Positions 34,694 to 46,100 of a DNA stretch of 64,000 nucleotides are shown here, piece by piece. The stretch is from positions 19,841,501 to 19,905,500 of the forward strand of contig NC_003283.11 of NCBI RefSeq assembly GCF_000002985.6, read 5' to 3'. The notes below the pieces were generated by a model. It did no database searches and was not told where the DNA came from. It saw only the letters and a program-made list of their open reading frames with translations. The DNA comes from Caenorhabditis elegans. Lineage: Eukaryota > Nematoda > Chromadorea > Rhabditida > Rhabditidae. The position numbers and the translations under genes were made by a program. Position 1 is the first letter of the stretch. The number at the start of each line of letters is the position of its first letter.

Positions 34694-35010
34694 GAGGCAC
34701 CACGGTTTCAAGATCTGGCGGGATATCGGATCTCCGTTTTCCGGATCTACCTTTTCCGGATCTACGTTTTCCGGATCTGGCACCGTGCCAACTCTTAAAA
34801 CGCTATTTTTCTCGGAGAAAAACGTGACAATGATGCTCCGTTGTTACGCGTCGCGTGTTGTTAAGCGTTTCCTCTAGAAGAAATTTTCAAAAAACAACTT
34901 GCTTCGAATGAATAAAAAAGCGTTTTGTGCGTTGGCACGGTGCCAGATCCGGAAATCGTAGATCCGGAATTTCTCCAGATCTTGAAAACGTGGTGCCTCC
35001 AGACAATGAA
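34694..35010. mobile_element. Palindromic element with GGATCTACGTTTTCC repeats
   Basis: The left part (34,694-34,808) has GGCACCACGGTTTCAAGATC, then three short repeats of TTTTCCGGATCTAC, then GGATCTGGCACCGTGCCAAC. The right part (about 34,917-35,010) is the inverse: GTTGGCACGGTGCCAGATCC, then GTAGATCCGG, then CCAGATCTTGAAAACGTGGT. Non-coding. Confidence 0.7.
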
Positions 35011-35187
35011 CTGAAATGTATCAGGTCTATTCACAATCGATGCAAGCGTTCCGTCGGATTTAATCACATCGAGGTCTTTACGAGTGTCCAGGAGAAAGGG
35101 ATTTTCATGACTGTCCATTCTAAAAGTGTTAAAAATGAGTTTCGATATGGGAAATATGGTAGACTTACATATAACATCCATTTCTGA
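35011..35187 (-). pseudogene. Coding-like fragment, unrecognised
   Basis: The minus strand is open across this stretch, with coding-like codon usage and one strong internal acceptor (ACACTTTTAG) before ATGGACAGTCATGAA. The peptide includes DSHENPFLLDTRKDLDVIKS. It runs into the palindrome at 35,010. No partner exon in phase was found. It could be the 3' fragment of a gene disrupted by the element. Confidence 0.3.
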
Positions 35188-35204
35188 GATTTTTATTTCA
35201 TTTC

Positions 35205-35390
35205 TTCACTCAGTTTTTGCCACAAAATTTTTTTTCGACATTTTTTATGTTTAAATTTTGTTCAAATTACTTGTATTAAAACATTGTAGGGGTCGAAACA
35301 TGCGACATTTCTTTAAATTTCCTCAAAAGCTCGTATTTTTCAAAATTTTGGCAATTTCCCAAAACTTTGACCGGAAATTACGAAAAATCT
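35205..35390. mobile_element. Truncated inverted copy of the 603-1040 MITE
   Basis: It matches the reverse complement of 711-905, including GAGGAAATTTAAAGAAAT (here ATTTCTTTAAATTTCCTC), GGGGTCGAAACATGCGACAT and the CAAAACTTTGACCGGAAATT block. The terminal GGTGGAGTAGCGCC sequence is missing. Confidence 0.65.
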
Positions 35391-35829
35391 GAAAAATTTG
35401 AAGTTGAAAATACAGTTTTTTTTTGAAAACGGCTTGGAAAACCCAATGACAACAAATTTGAAGTGTTGGCGGGAAGTTCAAATCCTTTCTGACATTTATT
35501 TTTTTTAATTTGATTTTAAGCATTTGAAACATTGCTCAAAATTGTTGCAATCAAACTGAGATTTAAACTTGAAAATTTCACATATTATCGGTCCTTTTGG
35601 GGTATATTAAGTTTTTTTTTGGAAAGTATGCTCAGTTTTGCTTTGCAAAACACCAATAGAAGCTTTGAACAAAAAACTCAAAGTACTGATTTTTTTGAAA
35701 ATTTAATACAAAAAGAAACATCTTTCATACCTATTATATCAATTTTAATGAACATTTTTATTACTGAATTACGGAAAAATTGACCTACTTATGAACTGAA
35801 ACTAAAACTGTTCAAAAAACCATCCTCAC

Positions 35830-35965
35830 CACTCTCTAATTTCCATTTCAAGCTTTGCTCGGCCTTTTTGAACATTAAAGGATGTTGCCCAAGATCCATC
35901 GAATGTCAGAAACTCGGTATGCATAGCGTAGTGTCCCCCTTTTACATATGAGAAGGTAAAAAAAT
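35830..35965 (-). pseudogene. Exon-like fragment, unrecognised
   Basis: The minus strand is open with a good GTGAGG donor at 35,829. The frame reads FSYVKGGHYAMHTEFLTFDG and continues to KLEMEIRE. It has clearly non-repeat composition. A stop lies just upstream, so a 5' acceptor must fall at about 35,950-35,985. No in-phase neighbour was identified. Confidence 0.4.
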
Positions 35966-36164
35966 CACTTCATAATTTGTCAGGTGGCGTGACAGGACTT
36001 GGAGGTAGATGATTTTTATTTCTGGAATTTTGTTAATACAGTTTTCCATCACTGAACTTAGTATTCAAAAAAAAATCTCCATGAAACTCTAGTCATTTTC
36101 TCAGTTTTTTTTTCATCACACTTAATTAAAAAATTCATATTCTTCATGAAATTCTACACATTTC

Positions 36165-36330
36165 CCAATTTGGAACTTTTTCTCTATCTTTTCCCGTTCA
36201 AAAGTTATGAGGCTTTGAAGTTGGCGCGCCCTTGGAGGGGGAAAGAATCCCCCATACTCTCTCACCCATTTTACTTCAAATGGTCATATCTTTTGAACGG
36301 GAGGAGATAGAGAAAAAGTTCCAAATGAGG
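36165..36330. repeat. Hairpin related to 14,958, with its centre deleted
   Basis: TTTGGAACTTTTTCTCTATC and GGCGCGCCCTTGGAGGGGGA at the left pair with the right arm near CTTTTGAACGGGAGGAGATA. The GCAGACAGTCGATG tip found in the other two copies is absent; the arms join at GAAAGAATCCCCCATAC. Confidence 0.65.
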
Positions 36331-36629
36331 AAGTGTTCAGAATTTGAAGGACTTTATTTTTGTAGAACACGTTTTTAAGATATTATCGATCAAAATTTAA
36401 AACTCACCTCATTTGTCCCAAAACAAAGTTTCTAAGGAAAAATCCATATAAAAAGTAGAAAAAATAGAAGTGGCCCCGTACACAAGAGGTCAGTATAGAA
36501 TGAAGAAGTATACTATACCGCGCCGCTTTTATACACCCCAATTCCCATAAAAGGGGTACTGTAGATAGCACTGTCATAAAACGGAAAATAATATGGAAAT
36601 TTTATTACAATACCGCGGAGAAATAGCGC

Positions 36630-38526
36630 GGAGAAATTGTTGAGTTGACTGACAATTTGAAAGATATCTCTATGGAAAGTAGCAAAGAAGTTATTGGATT
36701 AGAATCTGATGCATTAAAATATGATCAATCTACCTGGAAAAGAAGAATTTTTCAAAGATTTGAAAAATATAGGTATTGAAGACATTGAATATATTAATAA
36801 TATAGTGCCAGAACTTGACATTGTCAACAACTGTTTAAAGAAGCTTTTAGAATTGAATGGGAAAACTCTAAGCGATGTTGAAAAACAAGAAGCTATGGAA
36901 ACTGCAGAAACAATGCTAAAATCGGCTTACCATGGCTTGCTGTATGCTGGTTTTAAATCTGAACCGATCACATCTGTCACATTTCTGTCCAACGGCACTT
37001 CTATTTTCAAGCCTCTTCAAAAAATGCTGAAGTTGATTAATTTTTGGAAAACATTTTCTGAAGCAAATAAAGAACATGAAGCACTGTTCTACAAAAATCT
37101 CAAACAAGTCATGAATATTGCAAAGGGTCTTGAAGAATCTAATAAAGACATTCAGAGATTGCAGAGCCTGAGAAATGTCACAAAAGAATATGAGAGGTTT
37201 TATTTGAAGAACATCAGAAATCCGTGGTTGCTTAAAATATTCCAAGTGAAAAGAACATCGTTCAATGATTTACCAACTGGCCTCGAAACTGCTTCGGAAA
37301 TGCTCGACAACTTCAATAATGAGTTGAAAGCTTTTGCTGGGAATTTACAAATGTACGATGGATTCGAACAACTTCAAAAATTAGTCCCATCGGTCCCACT
37401 GGATATTGGAAACCTGACAGGATTCGTGACAGAATTCAATAAATGCAATAGTTTACCGGTAAAACCAATTTTACAAACAGAAATAAGTAATCTCATCGAA
37501 AATGTAAATTCGGTTCAAAAGCTTCACCGTGTGTTGGTTCACGTTTCATCATTATCAACCGATATTCTCAAAAAGTATACGAATGAGAATGAGTGGTCTT
37601 TCGGGATGTCGTATACGATGAAATGATTGAAGAAGCTTTGAAAAAATTTAGTGAAAATGGCACTTTGGCAAACTTAACAAAGATTACTACAAATTGCCGA
37701 GATGTTTTTTGATTGGGCAGCAGAATACAAGTTTACTATTCAACAACTCGACGAACTGAAGGACAAAGAAAAAACACTACAAGATGAATCCTTCACAGAG
37801 ATGCCAACTAAAGAAATGGCAGTTTTCATCTGTTTTCAGAAGTTGGAGAAAGACTCTGAGAAATTTCTAAAAGTAATTCAAGTGGTTCAGCAATTGAGGA
37901 GTTTAAATAAGGACTCTGTTCAAAATATTCAGCAGATACCTCCAATCGTTTCCGAGTTTTTAAAAGAGCTTGCTACAGTGAAAGAGATTCCAAAGAAGAT
38001 GAGTGAAAAGTCAAACGATAAGTCTCTAAAGTTGAATTCGCTGTCATATAGTCAATCTAGTTCAATTAAGAATATAGTTTCTTCTCTCCGAAATGTCTAT
38101 AATCTCTTGGATATGGAAGCCCCGATCAATCTGCTGAAGAATGTCGACACCATTGTTCCAGCAAAGCTCAAATCTCAATGGGGAGATCACAAGGCTGATA
38201 TGGATTCTTTAAAAGCTACCATGACAGAAGCAAAAGCTTTTGTAGCCGAGCTCGAAGGTTGCAGAGCTAAAACATTGCTAGAATACACAGATCCATTGAA
38301 GAGCTTGTCAAAGATTCCTGATGTCAAAATGAATGCAAGTGAGAAATCCAAAGTGATTGAGGAGCTGATTAAACAGAACAGTAACGATGATTTGATAGCT
38401 GCAAAGGAGACACTCGACAAGATTGCTGCCATGGATCTTCAATTCTCGAGTGTTCAGTATCAAGAGGCTGCGTTCAAGGATCTTCAGGACGTGTTGCGAA
38501 CCTACTGGAATCAGACAGCGATTTGA
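36630..38526 (+). pseudogene. Decayed coiled-coil protein gene, at least three frameshifts
   Basis: Four coding segments lie in successive frames: about 36,645-36,735 (includes DNLKDISMESSKEVIG), 36,721-37,610 (about 300 codons), about 37,605-37,700 (EEALKKFSENGTLANLTKI), and 37,702-38,526 (274 codons). Each hand-over needs a one-base shift with no splice signal, so this is a single intronless or processed reading frame broken at ~36,735, ~37,610 and ~37,700. The protein would exceed 600 residues. It is Lys/Leu/Glu/Asn-rich and predominantly helical, and lacks a signal peptide in the visible part. It is reminiscent of the large nematode WSN-domain extracellular proteins, but I cannot confirm that. 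The 5' end abuts a repeat also found at 15.5 kb. Confidence 0.7.
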
Positions 38527-38700
38527 ATTGTGAGTTAGTTTATTCATTCTACATACCTAGAGCTTTTAGAATATCACAGTCATATAGTTAATTGGTCCAG
38601 TGGTTTAGCTATGTCTTAAAGGGCCTATAGAGCCATACAGAAGGACATTGGGAGCCATAAGGCCACTGTATCGTTCTGCCACTGTATCGTTTTGCCATCT

Positions 38701-39072
38701 TACAGTCGCGCCAAAGTGTGGACGGAAACACTTAAAACTGTACGTTTTGAAACTTTTTCCCGTTTTTTAAAGATATTTTCATAGAATTTGCTTAGTTTTG
38801 AAATTTGGTGTAGGGGCTGTCATAGGATGCGTACAATTCTGCCGATTGAAATTGAAATTTTGAAACTTCGAAAAAAAACTGTTTGCAAAACCACAATTTG
38901 CCGAAAATTCGGCAAATCGACAATTTGCCGGAAAAATTGTTTGTTGCACACTCTTGTTCTGTAATGCTTACTCTCTTTGTTTTTAGTACAAAAGAAGACT
39001 GAAACCCGCGTCACGGGTCCCCGCCCTGCGGAATTGCATTGTTCACGGAGCGATCGCTTCGGCGCGACTGTA
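38701..39072. mobile_element. MITE with TACAGTCGCGCC ends, 372 bp
   Basis: TACAGTCGCGCCAAAG at 38701-38716 and the inverse CTTCGGCGCGACTGTA at 39057-39072 differ at one position. The outermost TA at both ends fits a mariner-type target. The interior includes a small TTTGCCGAAAATTCGGCAAA palindrome. Confidence 0.7.
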
Positions 39073-39488
39073 TAAAGCTAATAACTCATACTAATTTTAC
39101 CTATAGAGCACATTTGCTGGCTGAAACCAGTCCGAATAAAATAAATGCTTTTAACATTCTGAATATTTTCATTAAAATTGAGTGGTCATGCGTTTCTAGT
39201 CGATTTATTTAACTTGCATGCCTCGAGATTTCTTTTCGGACTCTATAGACTAAAAAGCCCTCAGATCAGGGCCTACTTAGGCTTACTTAGGGCTTAGTTA
39301 GACCATTTTGAAACCTTTTCCTGAATTACTTAACATTGATATATTTACAGAAAATACAATCTACAGACAATCCTGGTCACTTGAAGAATAATTGATCTTG
39401 CACTTACAACATCAATAAATGATATTGTATGAAAATGTTTTCCTTACTTACTTATGAGCGTTATTTCGAGAAAGTTTGCAGCTTTTTA

Positions 39489-39716
39489 ACCAAAGACCGC
39501 GACGCGACCGCAACGCGTACAGTTTTAAACAATTTTTCGCAGTTTTCACATCAAATTCGAACTCGCCATGTTTTTATAGGCTAACATTCAAAAATTCGAC
39601 GTTTCTAGCCTAATTTTGAAATATTGAAGCACGGAGCCGAACTATGTCATTTTGGCTCGGTCATACTTGGGGTAGATTTACGGCGCGTTGCGTGCCGCGT
39701 CGCGGCTCGGTCTCAG
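39489..39716. repeat. GC-rich imperfect inverted repeat
   Basis: The left segment, AGACCGCGACGCGACCGCAA, and the inverse of the right segment (GAGACCGAGCCGCGACGCGG, then CGCAACGCG) match imperfectly around AT-rich DNA. It is unusually GC-rich for this window. Confidence 0.5.
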
Positions 39717-40155
39717 TTGTAAAACGAAATGTATTTGTCCGTGTGGAGTACACGACGTTCCCACGCGGCGTTGTCCGGGGCAGGCGATTGTCAATGGTGC
39801 GCGAAAAATTCAATGAGGAAGGCCGCCGAATTTTTCCCGACAAATTTGAATTTTCAGTCAAAATTAAAAAAAAAAAAAACAAAATTTATTAATTCAAATT
39901 TTTGGCAAAAATTTTTCAGTGTCATGTATGACAATTAAAACATATAAATTAAAGTATTAAGTAGAAAAATTGAAAAAAAAGAAAGTTAATAAGGGCAAGT
40001 ATCGATTGAAAAATTGGAATTTCATAGGGGGGGAAAAGGCAGGAAAAAAGGCACATTTTTAAGGGGAAAACGGAGTAAAAAATTGGGAAAATCACAGGAA
40101 AATTAAGGGAAAAATGATATTATTGAGATGGGAAATGCGAAAAAAAATCGATTTT

Positions 40156-43100
40156 TTATTCATAAGTATCCAATTTCTCGAAAATCCATCGCTGAGCACC
40201 ATTGTTAAGCTCACAGTGAGCTCCGTAGATGAGCCAATCGCCGCCGGAGCCCTGAAACTTTGGAAAATTGAGATTTTATGGGCTCTGGGAGCTCGAAAAT
40301 ACGAACAAAATTCGAAATTTCGCCGAGAACTTTTTTTTTTGGCCAATTGGGAAATTGAAATTTTTTGAGAAAATTTTTTGGGCGGGAAATTCACACGTGG
40401 TGCCAAACTGTCCCACTTCGGTGTGATCTACAAAAAATGCGGGATTTTACTGCAGAGAAAAATGTGACGTCATCACGTTCTTAACCATACGAAATTTGTT
40501 GAAAAGTCTGCGTCTGAATTCCCGCATTTTTGGTAGATCACACCGAAAGTGGGACACTTTGACACCAAGTGGAAATTCAAATTTTTTTGAGAACAATTTT
40601 GGCGCCAAATTCGAATTGTCGAAGAAAATTTTTGGCGGGAGATTCAAATTTTTTGAGAATAATTTTGGCGCCAAATTCAAATTTTTTGGAAAATTTCCGA
40701 TTTTGGCGCCAAATTCAAATTTTTTGGAAAATTTCCGATTTTGGCGCCAAATTCAAATTTTTTGGAAAATTTCCGATTTTGACGGGAAATTCAAATTTTC
40801 TGAAAAAAATTGTTTGGCGGGAAATTCAAATTTTTTGAAAAAAAATTGTTTGGCGGGAAATTCAAATTTTTTGAGAAATATTTTGGCGGGAAATTTGAAA
40901 ATTCAAATTTTCTGTAAAAAATCGATATTTTTCCACATTTTCTCACCTGATTCACCGTAAGGCATTTTCCGCCTTGCGTTAGCCATCCGTTTTTCTCCAC
41001 GACCATTGTGTCGGGTCTCAGCTGGAAAATATATACACATTTTGTTAATTTTAAAATTGAATATGAGGTTTTTAAACCTAAAAATTCGAATTCTCCGCCT
41101 AAAACTACCCCTAACCCTTAATTTTCAGCGATTTAGTGCAAATTTCCGTCAAATCAGGTGCCGGGTCCGCAAACACCCAGCTACAGTAACCCAGGGCACC
41201 TGATTTGACGGAATTTTGCACTAAAATTCTGGAAATCGGGGAATAGGGGTAATTTTGCATGGGGAATTCGAATTTTAACTTGAAATTTCAAAATTTTAAC
41301 ACGAACATTTTCACATTTGACCATTGTCACCGTCTTATTCTCGGTGTTTGACGAAAAATCGAGGCACAACTGAGAAATCGCATTTTTAAATGTCTTGGTG
41401 AGCTGATCAAAGACCCATTCCTGATTTCCACCGGTACCATGACAACCGAAGAGCCCCGGAGCTTCTGATTCTTTTCGAGCCATCGAATCCAAGCAGAGGT
41501 TGCCGATTTTCATTTGGAACGATTTTCCAGGCGTTTTTCGCGGGATTCTGCAAGAAAATTTGGGGGGTTTTTTGGGGGGAAAAATTTGAAAAAATTTCAT
41601 GAAAAAGTCGGAGCTCCGAGAGCCCTAAACTTTCACGTATTTTATTTTTTTTTGCCGTCACTTGTTGTCAGCAAAAAATCGATAAAAAAATTTATTTCTC
41701 GAATCGTATCCAAAAATGATTCAGAATAAAATTCATTGCATTCTTCTCGGCTTCTGGATTTTTTCGATAATTTTTGGTAAGTGGTGGGGAAAACTCGGCC
41801 ACTGATTGTTTTTTCTCGGCCGCGGAGCCAATTTCAGTTTTTCAGAACCTTCAAATGCTCGAAAACTCAGCAAACAGGAATTTCTGGACAAGTGGAACCA
41901 ACGAAGACGTCTCGTAGCAGAAAAGTTCCGCATTCCTGATATGTGGAAATTGGTAAGGGAATTTGATGGTTTAAAATTCAAAATTTTGAATTTTCAGTAA
42001 TATTTTCAGATTTCCCATGTCAAATTACCCCTAAACCCGCATTTTTAGAGATTTAGCGCAAAATGTCGTCAAATCAGGTGTCACAGTTCCCCAGGACACC
42101 TGATTTGACGACATGTTGCACAAAAATTCTGAAAACTTCAATTTGCGACGGGAAATTTGATTTTGCGGGTTTTAATACAAGAAAATAGTCTGAACTTATC
42201 AAAAAAAAAGTTAAAAAAAATAAATTCAGTTTTTCAGTTCAAAAACTTGGCCCAAATTTTAAAATTTTCAAATTTTGTTCTAAAATTCGGATTCCCCGTG
42301 ACAAATAACTCCTATCCCGCAATTTTCAGAATTTTAGTGCAATTTTCCGTCAAATCCTGTGTTTTGGGTTACTGTAGCCTGGTGGTTGCGGACTTGGCAC
42401 CTGATTTGACGGAATTTTGCACTAATGTGCTGAAAACATAGGTTTAGGGGTAAAATTGTATGGGGAATTCAAATTTTCTAGTTTTAAACCAAACTTTTCA
42501 ATATAAAACCGTCAAAATTCGAGTTTTTTCTAAAAAAAATTTGAAAAAAGTTCAGGAACTAGTCCTGAGCTCGAAATTCTTCAAATTTCAAGTTGATTTT
42601 CAGATTCCTTGTGTAAAATAACCCCTGACCCTCAATTTTCAGCGTTTTAGTGCAATATTGCGTCAAATCTGGTGTTTTGGGTTACTGTAGCCTGTTGGTT
42701 GCGGACTTGGCAGCTGATTTGACGACATGTTGCACAAAAATTCTGAAAACTTGGGGATCGGGGTATTTTTGCATGAGGAATTCGAATTTCGTAATTTCGT
42801 ATCATCAGAAAATTCAAGATTTTTTCTTCAATTTTAAATTGTGAGCCGAAAATATTGGTCCGAACTTGAAAATTTCGAATTTTCAACTAAATTTTCGGGT
42901 TCCCCGTGTCAAATTACCCCTATCCCCAACTTTTCCGAATTCTAGTGCAAAATGTCGTCAGTTCGGGTGTTTTGGGTTACTGTAGCGTGGTGTTTGCGGA
43001 CTTGGCACCTGAGTTGACGGAATAATGCACTAAAGCGTTGAAAAATGAGAGTTAGGGGTGAATTTACACGAAGAATTCGAATTTCGTAGTCTTAAATTTG

Positions 43101-46100
43101 AATTTCACTACCTTAGTAAAACTTTCCGTCAAATCAGGTGCCAGGTCCGCAAACACCACGCTACAGTAACCCCCAAGACACCTGATTTGACGCAAAATTG
43201 CACTAAATAGCTAAAAAAATAAAAATGCGGGCTAGGGTTAATTTGACACGGGGAATCCGAAAATGACAATGAAATTTGAAAATTAAAAAGTTTAGGCCAT
43301 GTTTTCGAGTTCAAAATTGCCATTTTTCAGGAGTACAACAAAACACTGGAGGACAAAGCAAAAAATACTGGAGGATATGATTCAGAACAAGGAAATCAAT
43401 TTATTTCCGATTACAATGTTTCGTTTTTTGAAGAATACGACGATGCTCGTTTTAAGAAACAGTTCCTGATGAACCACGATACCGACTCTAAGAAACTGTA
43501 CAGTGTTCCAATGGATCCATTTCGAAGAACTATTGGATGTTATGAACGAAAAAATGAGTACTGGGCAGTTGGACGTAAAAACGAGGCGGTATATCCATAT
43601 CATGTGTTGTGCTTCATTTCACCAGAGTAAGTTTTTTTTTTTTTTTTTCAAAAACTCGGGTAAAACTTCAAATTTTTCGAAATTTCAAGTCGATTTTTGG
43701 ATTCTCCGTAGCAAATTGCCCCTGGGCGCGAGTTTTCAGAACTCTAGTGCAGAATTCCGTAAAATCAGGTGCCAAGTCCGCAATCACCCTGGCTACAGTA
43801 ACCCGAGACACCGGATTTGACGACGAAAAATCGCACTAGAATGTTGAAAGTTGGGAGGGAGCCAAGGGTGGTGATTTTGCACGGGGAATCCGAATTTTAG
43901 TATATAAAATTTCAAAATTTTAAAGTTTAGGCCAAGTTTTTGAGCTGAAAAATTGAATTTACTAAAAAATGTGTGTTTTTGAAAGGTTCAGATTATTTTT
44001 CATCTTTTAAAACTAGAAAAAATGAATTCCTCGTGCAAAATAACCCTTACCCCGCAAATTTCAGAGTTCTAGTGCAGAATTCCGTCAAATCAGCTGCCAA
44101 GTCCGCAACCAACAGGCTACAGTAACCCAAAACACAGGATTTGACGGAATTTTGCACTAAAATTCTGAAAAATGGGGTTTCGGGGTAATTTTGCACGGGG
44201 AATCTGAATTTTAGTAGAAAATTTCAAAATTTAAAGTTTGGGCCAAGTTTCTGAGCTTGAATTTTTCAGACACGGAACTGTCAACGATACGAAAGGAGAT
44301 CAAGATGTGATGGAGGTCGTAATGAAGATGGCCTGTGTGTCCCAGGACTCTTAGTTTCAACCACAATTCCACCAAAAACTGTCAAAAATGAAACAATTGA
44401 AGAGGAAAACGATGACAAAGAGGAGAAGCAGGAAAAGAAAAATTGGGAAGAGGAATATGATTTAATTCTGATTTTCAACTCGAAAAATCAATTGAGAACT
44501 TATTTTATTCAACTTTTTGTAACTTTTATGGCATGGTTCTTGTGAAAATAAAGATTAAAATTCAAGTTTTGTAAAAATTTTCGAATTTCAACGTTTTTAA
44601 CTCGAAATTTCATTCTAAAACTATGAAATTTGGCTTTCCCGTGCCAAATTACCCCGAACCCCCATTTTTCAGCACTCTAGTGCAATTTTCCGTCAAATTC
44701 CGTCAAAGAGGATAGGGGTTATTTGACATGGGGAACCTGAAAATTTAGTTGAAAATTTGAAAATGTCAAGTTTGGGCCAAGATTTTGAGCTAAAAAACTG
44801 AATTTTCATACTTTTAAATTGCAGTTTTCGATTTAAGACTACGAAATTCGAATTCCTCACGTAAATTTACGCCAGACCCCATTTTTCAGGGGTTTAGTGC
44901 GAAATTCCGTAAAATTAGGTGTCAAGTCCGCAAACACCCTGGCTACAGTAACCCCAGACATCAGACTTGACGGAAAACTGCACTGAAATCCAAAAAACTA
45001 GGGGGTTATGGGCAATTTGAAACGGGGATCCCGAAAATTTAGTTGAAAATTTGAAATTTTCAAGTTTGGGCCAAGATTTTGAGCTAAAAAACTGCTGAAT
45101 TTAGTAAAAACATGAATTTTCACATTTTCAACTCAAAGTTTCTGATTTTAAATCCCGAAATTCGAATTTTCAGTGCCATTACCCCGAACCCCCATTTTTC
45201 AGCACTCTAGTGCAATGTTCCGTCAAATCTGGTGTTTTGGGTTACTGTAGCGCGGTGTTTGCGGCCTTGGCACCAGATTTGACGGAATTTTGCACAAAAA
45301 TTATCAAAAGTGGAGGATAGGGGTTATTTGACATGGGGAACCTGAAAATTTAGTTGAAAATTCGAAAATGTCAAGTTTGGGCCAAGATTTTGAGCTACAA
45401 AAAATGCCAGAATTTAGCAAAAACTTTTTTTCTGAAATTTTTGAAAATTTCTCATATTTTCAGTGTTAATGGACAGTATATGAGTAATTTTTCAAAAATT
45501 CTGAATTCATGGGCTCGGCGAGCCCGAAAACTTGAAAATTTTGGAAATTTCCAATACGGGTAGAATTTTGTGCTGAACAACTTCCAAATTGTTGGCAATT
45601 TCTCGAAATATCAGCCAGTTTTTGGCAGAAAAACTGCATTTTTTTGGGATTTTCCAGAATTTTCCAGACATCCACTCACTCCAACTGTGGGTACACATTT
45701 TCCAGGTACCATTTGAACGATTTACACTGTAGGCGGTCTCGAATGGCCAGGCGGTCGGTTATGCTGAAAAAATTAATTTGGAATTTTTAGGTAAAAATTA
45801 GATTTGAAACAAAAAAATTTCAAAAAAAATTTTTTTTTTTTTTTGGAAGTTTTTTTTGAAATTTTTTTTTCGAAAATTTTTTTTTTCGAAATTTTCAGTC
45901 AACTTACTCTCCAAAATTGACAAATCTGGCCGAAGGTACATTTTTCAAATAAATCGCCTTATACTCGTCCATCCATACTTCAGCGGCTCTTCTCGTATTT
46001 CTGAAAAAATTTGAAAAAAAAATCGATTTTTTTTTTGAATTTTCAAAATTTTCAGAGAAATTAATTCATATTTTTCTCAAAAAATGTTAAACAAAAAAAT

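Larger units (their letters stand above)
32426..36629. other. Repeat-rich gap with two small coding-like fragments
   Basis: 4.2 kb separate the transposase-like gene from the coiled-coil pseudogene. It contains a MITE (32.8-33.2 kb), a tandem duplication (33.5-33.8 kb), palindromes (34.0-35.0 kb), a MITE fragment (35.2-35.4 kb), two minus-strand coding-like fragments and a hairpin (36.2 kb). No complete gene. Confidence 0.5.
38527..40155. other. Gap 3' of gly-4, MITEs only
   Basis: It holds a TACAGTCGCGCC-ended MITE and a GC-rich inverted repeat (39.5-39.7 kb). The rest is unremarkable. Open frames at 39,644-39,938 fall in the GC-rich inverted repeat and are not supported as genes. Confidence 0.5.

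Noticed and set aside
36916..37245. 109-codon minus-strand frame
   Set aside because: It is the shadow of the longer coiled-coil pseudogene frame on the plus strand.
39644..39938. Overlapping open frames of 69-82 codons on both strands
   Set aside because: They coincide with the GC-rich inverted repeat at 39.5-39.7 kb; openness on both strands follows from base composition.
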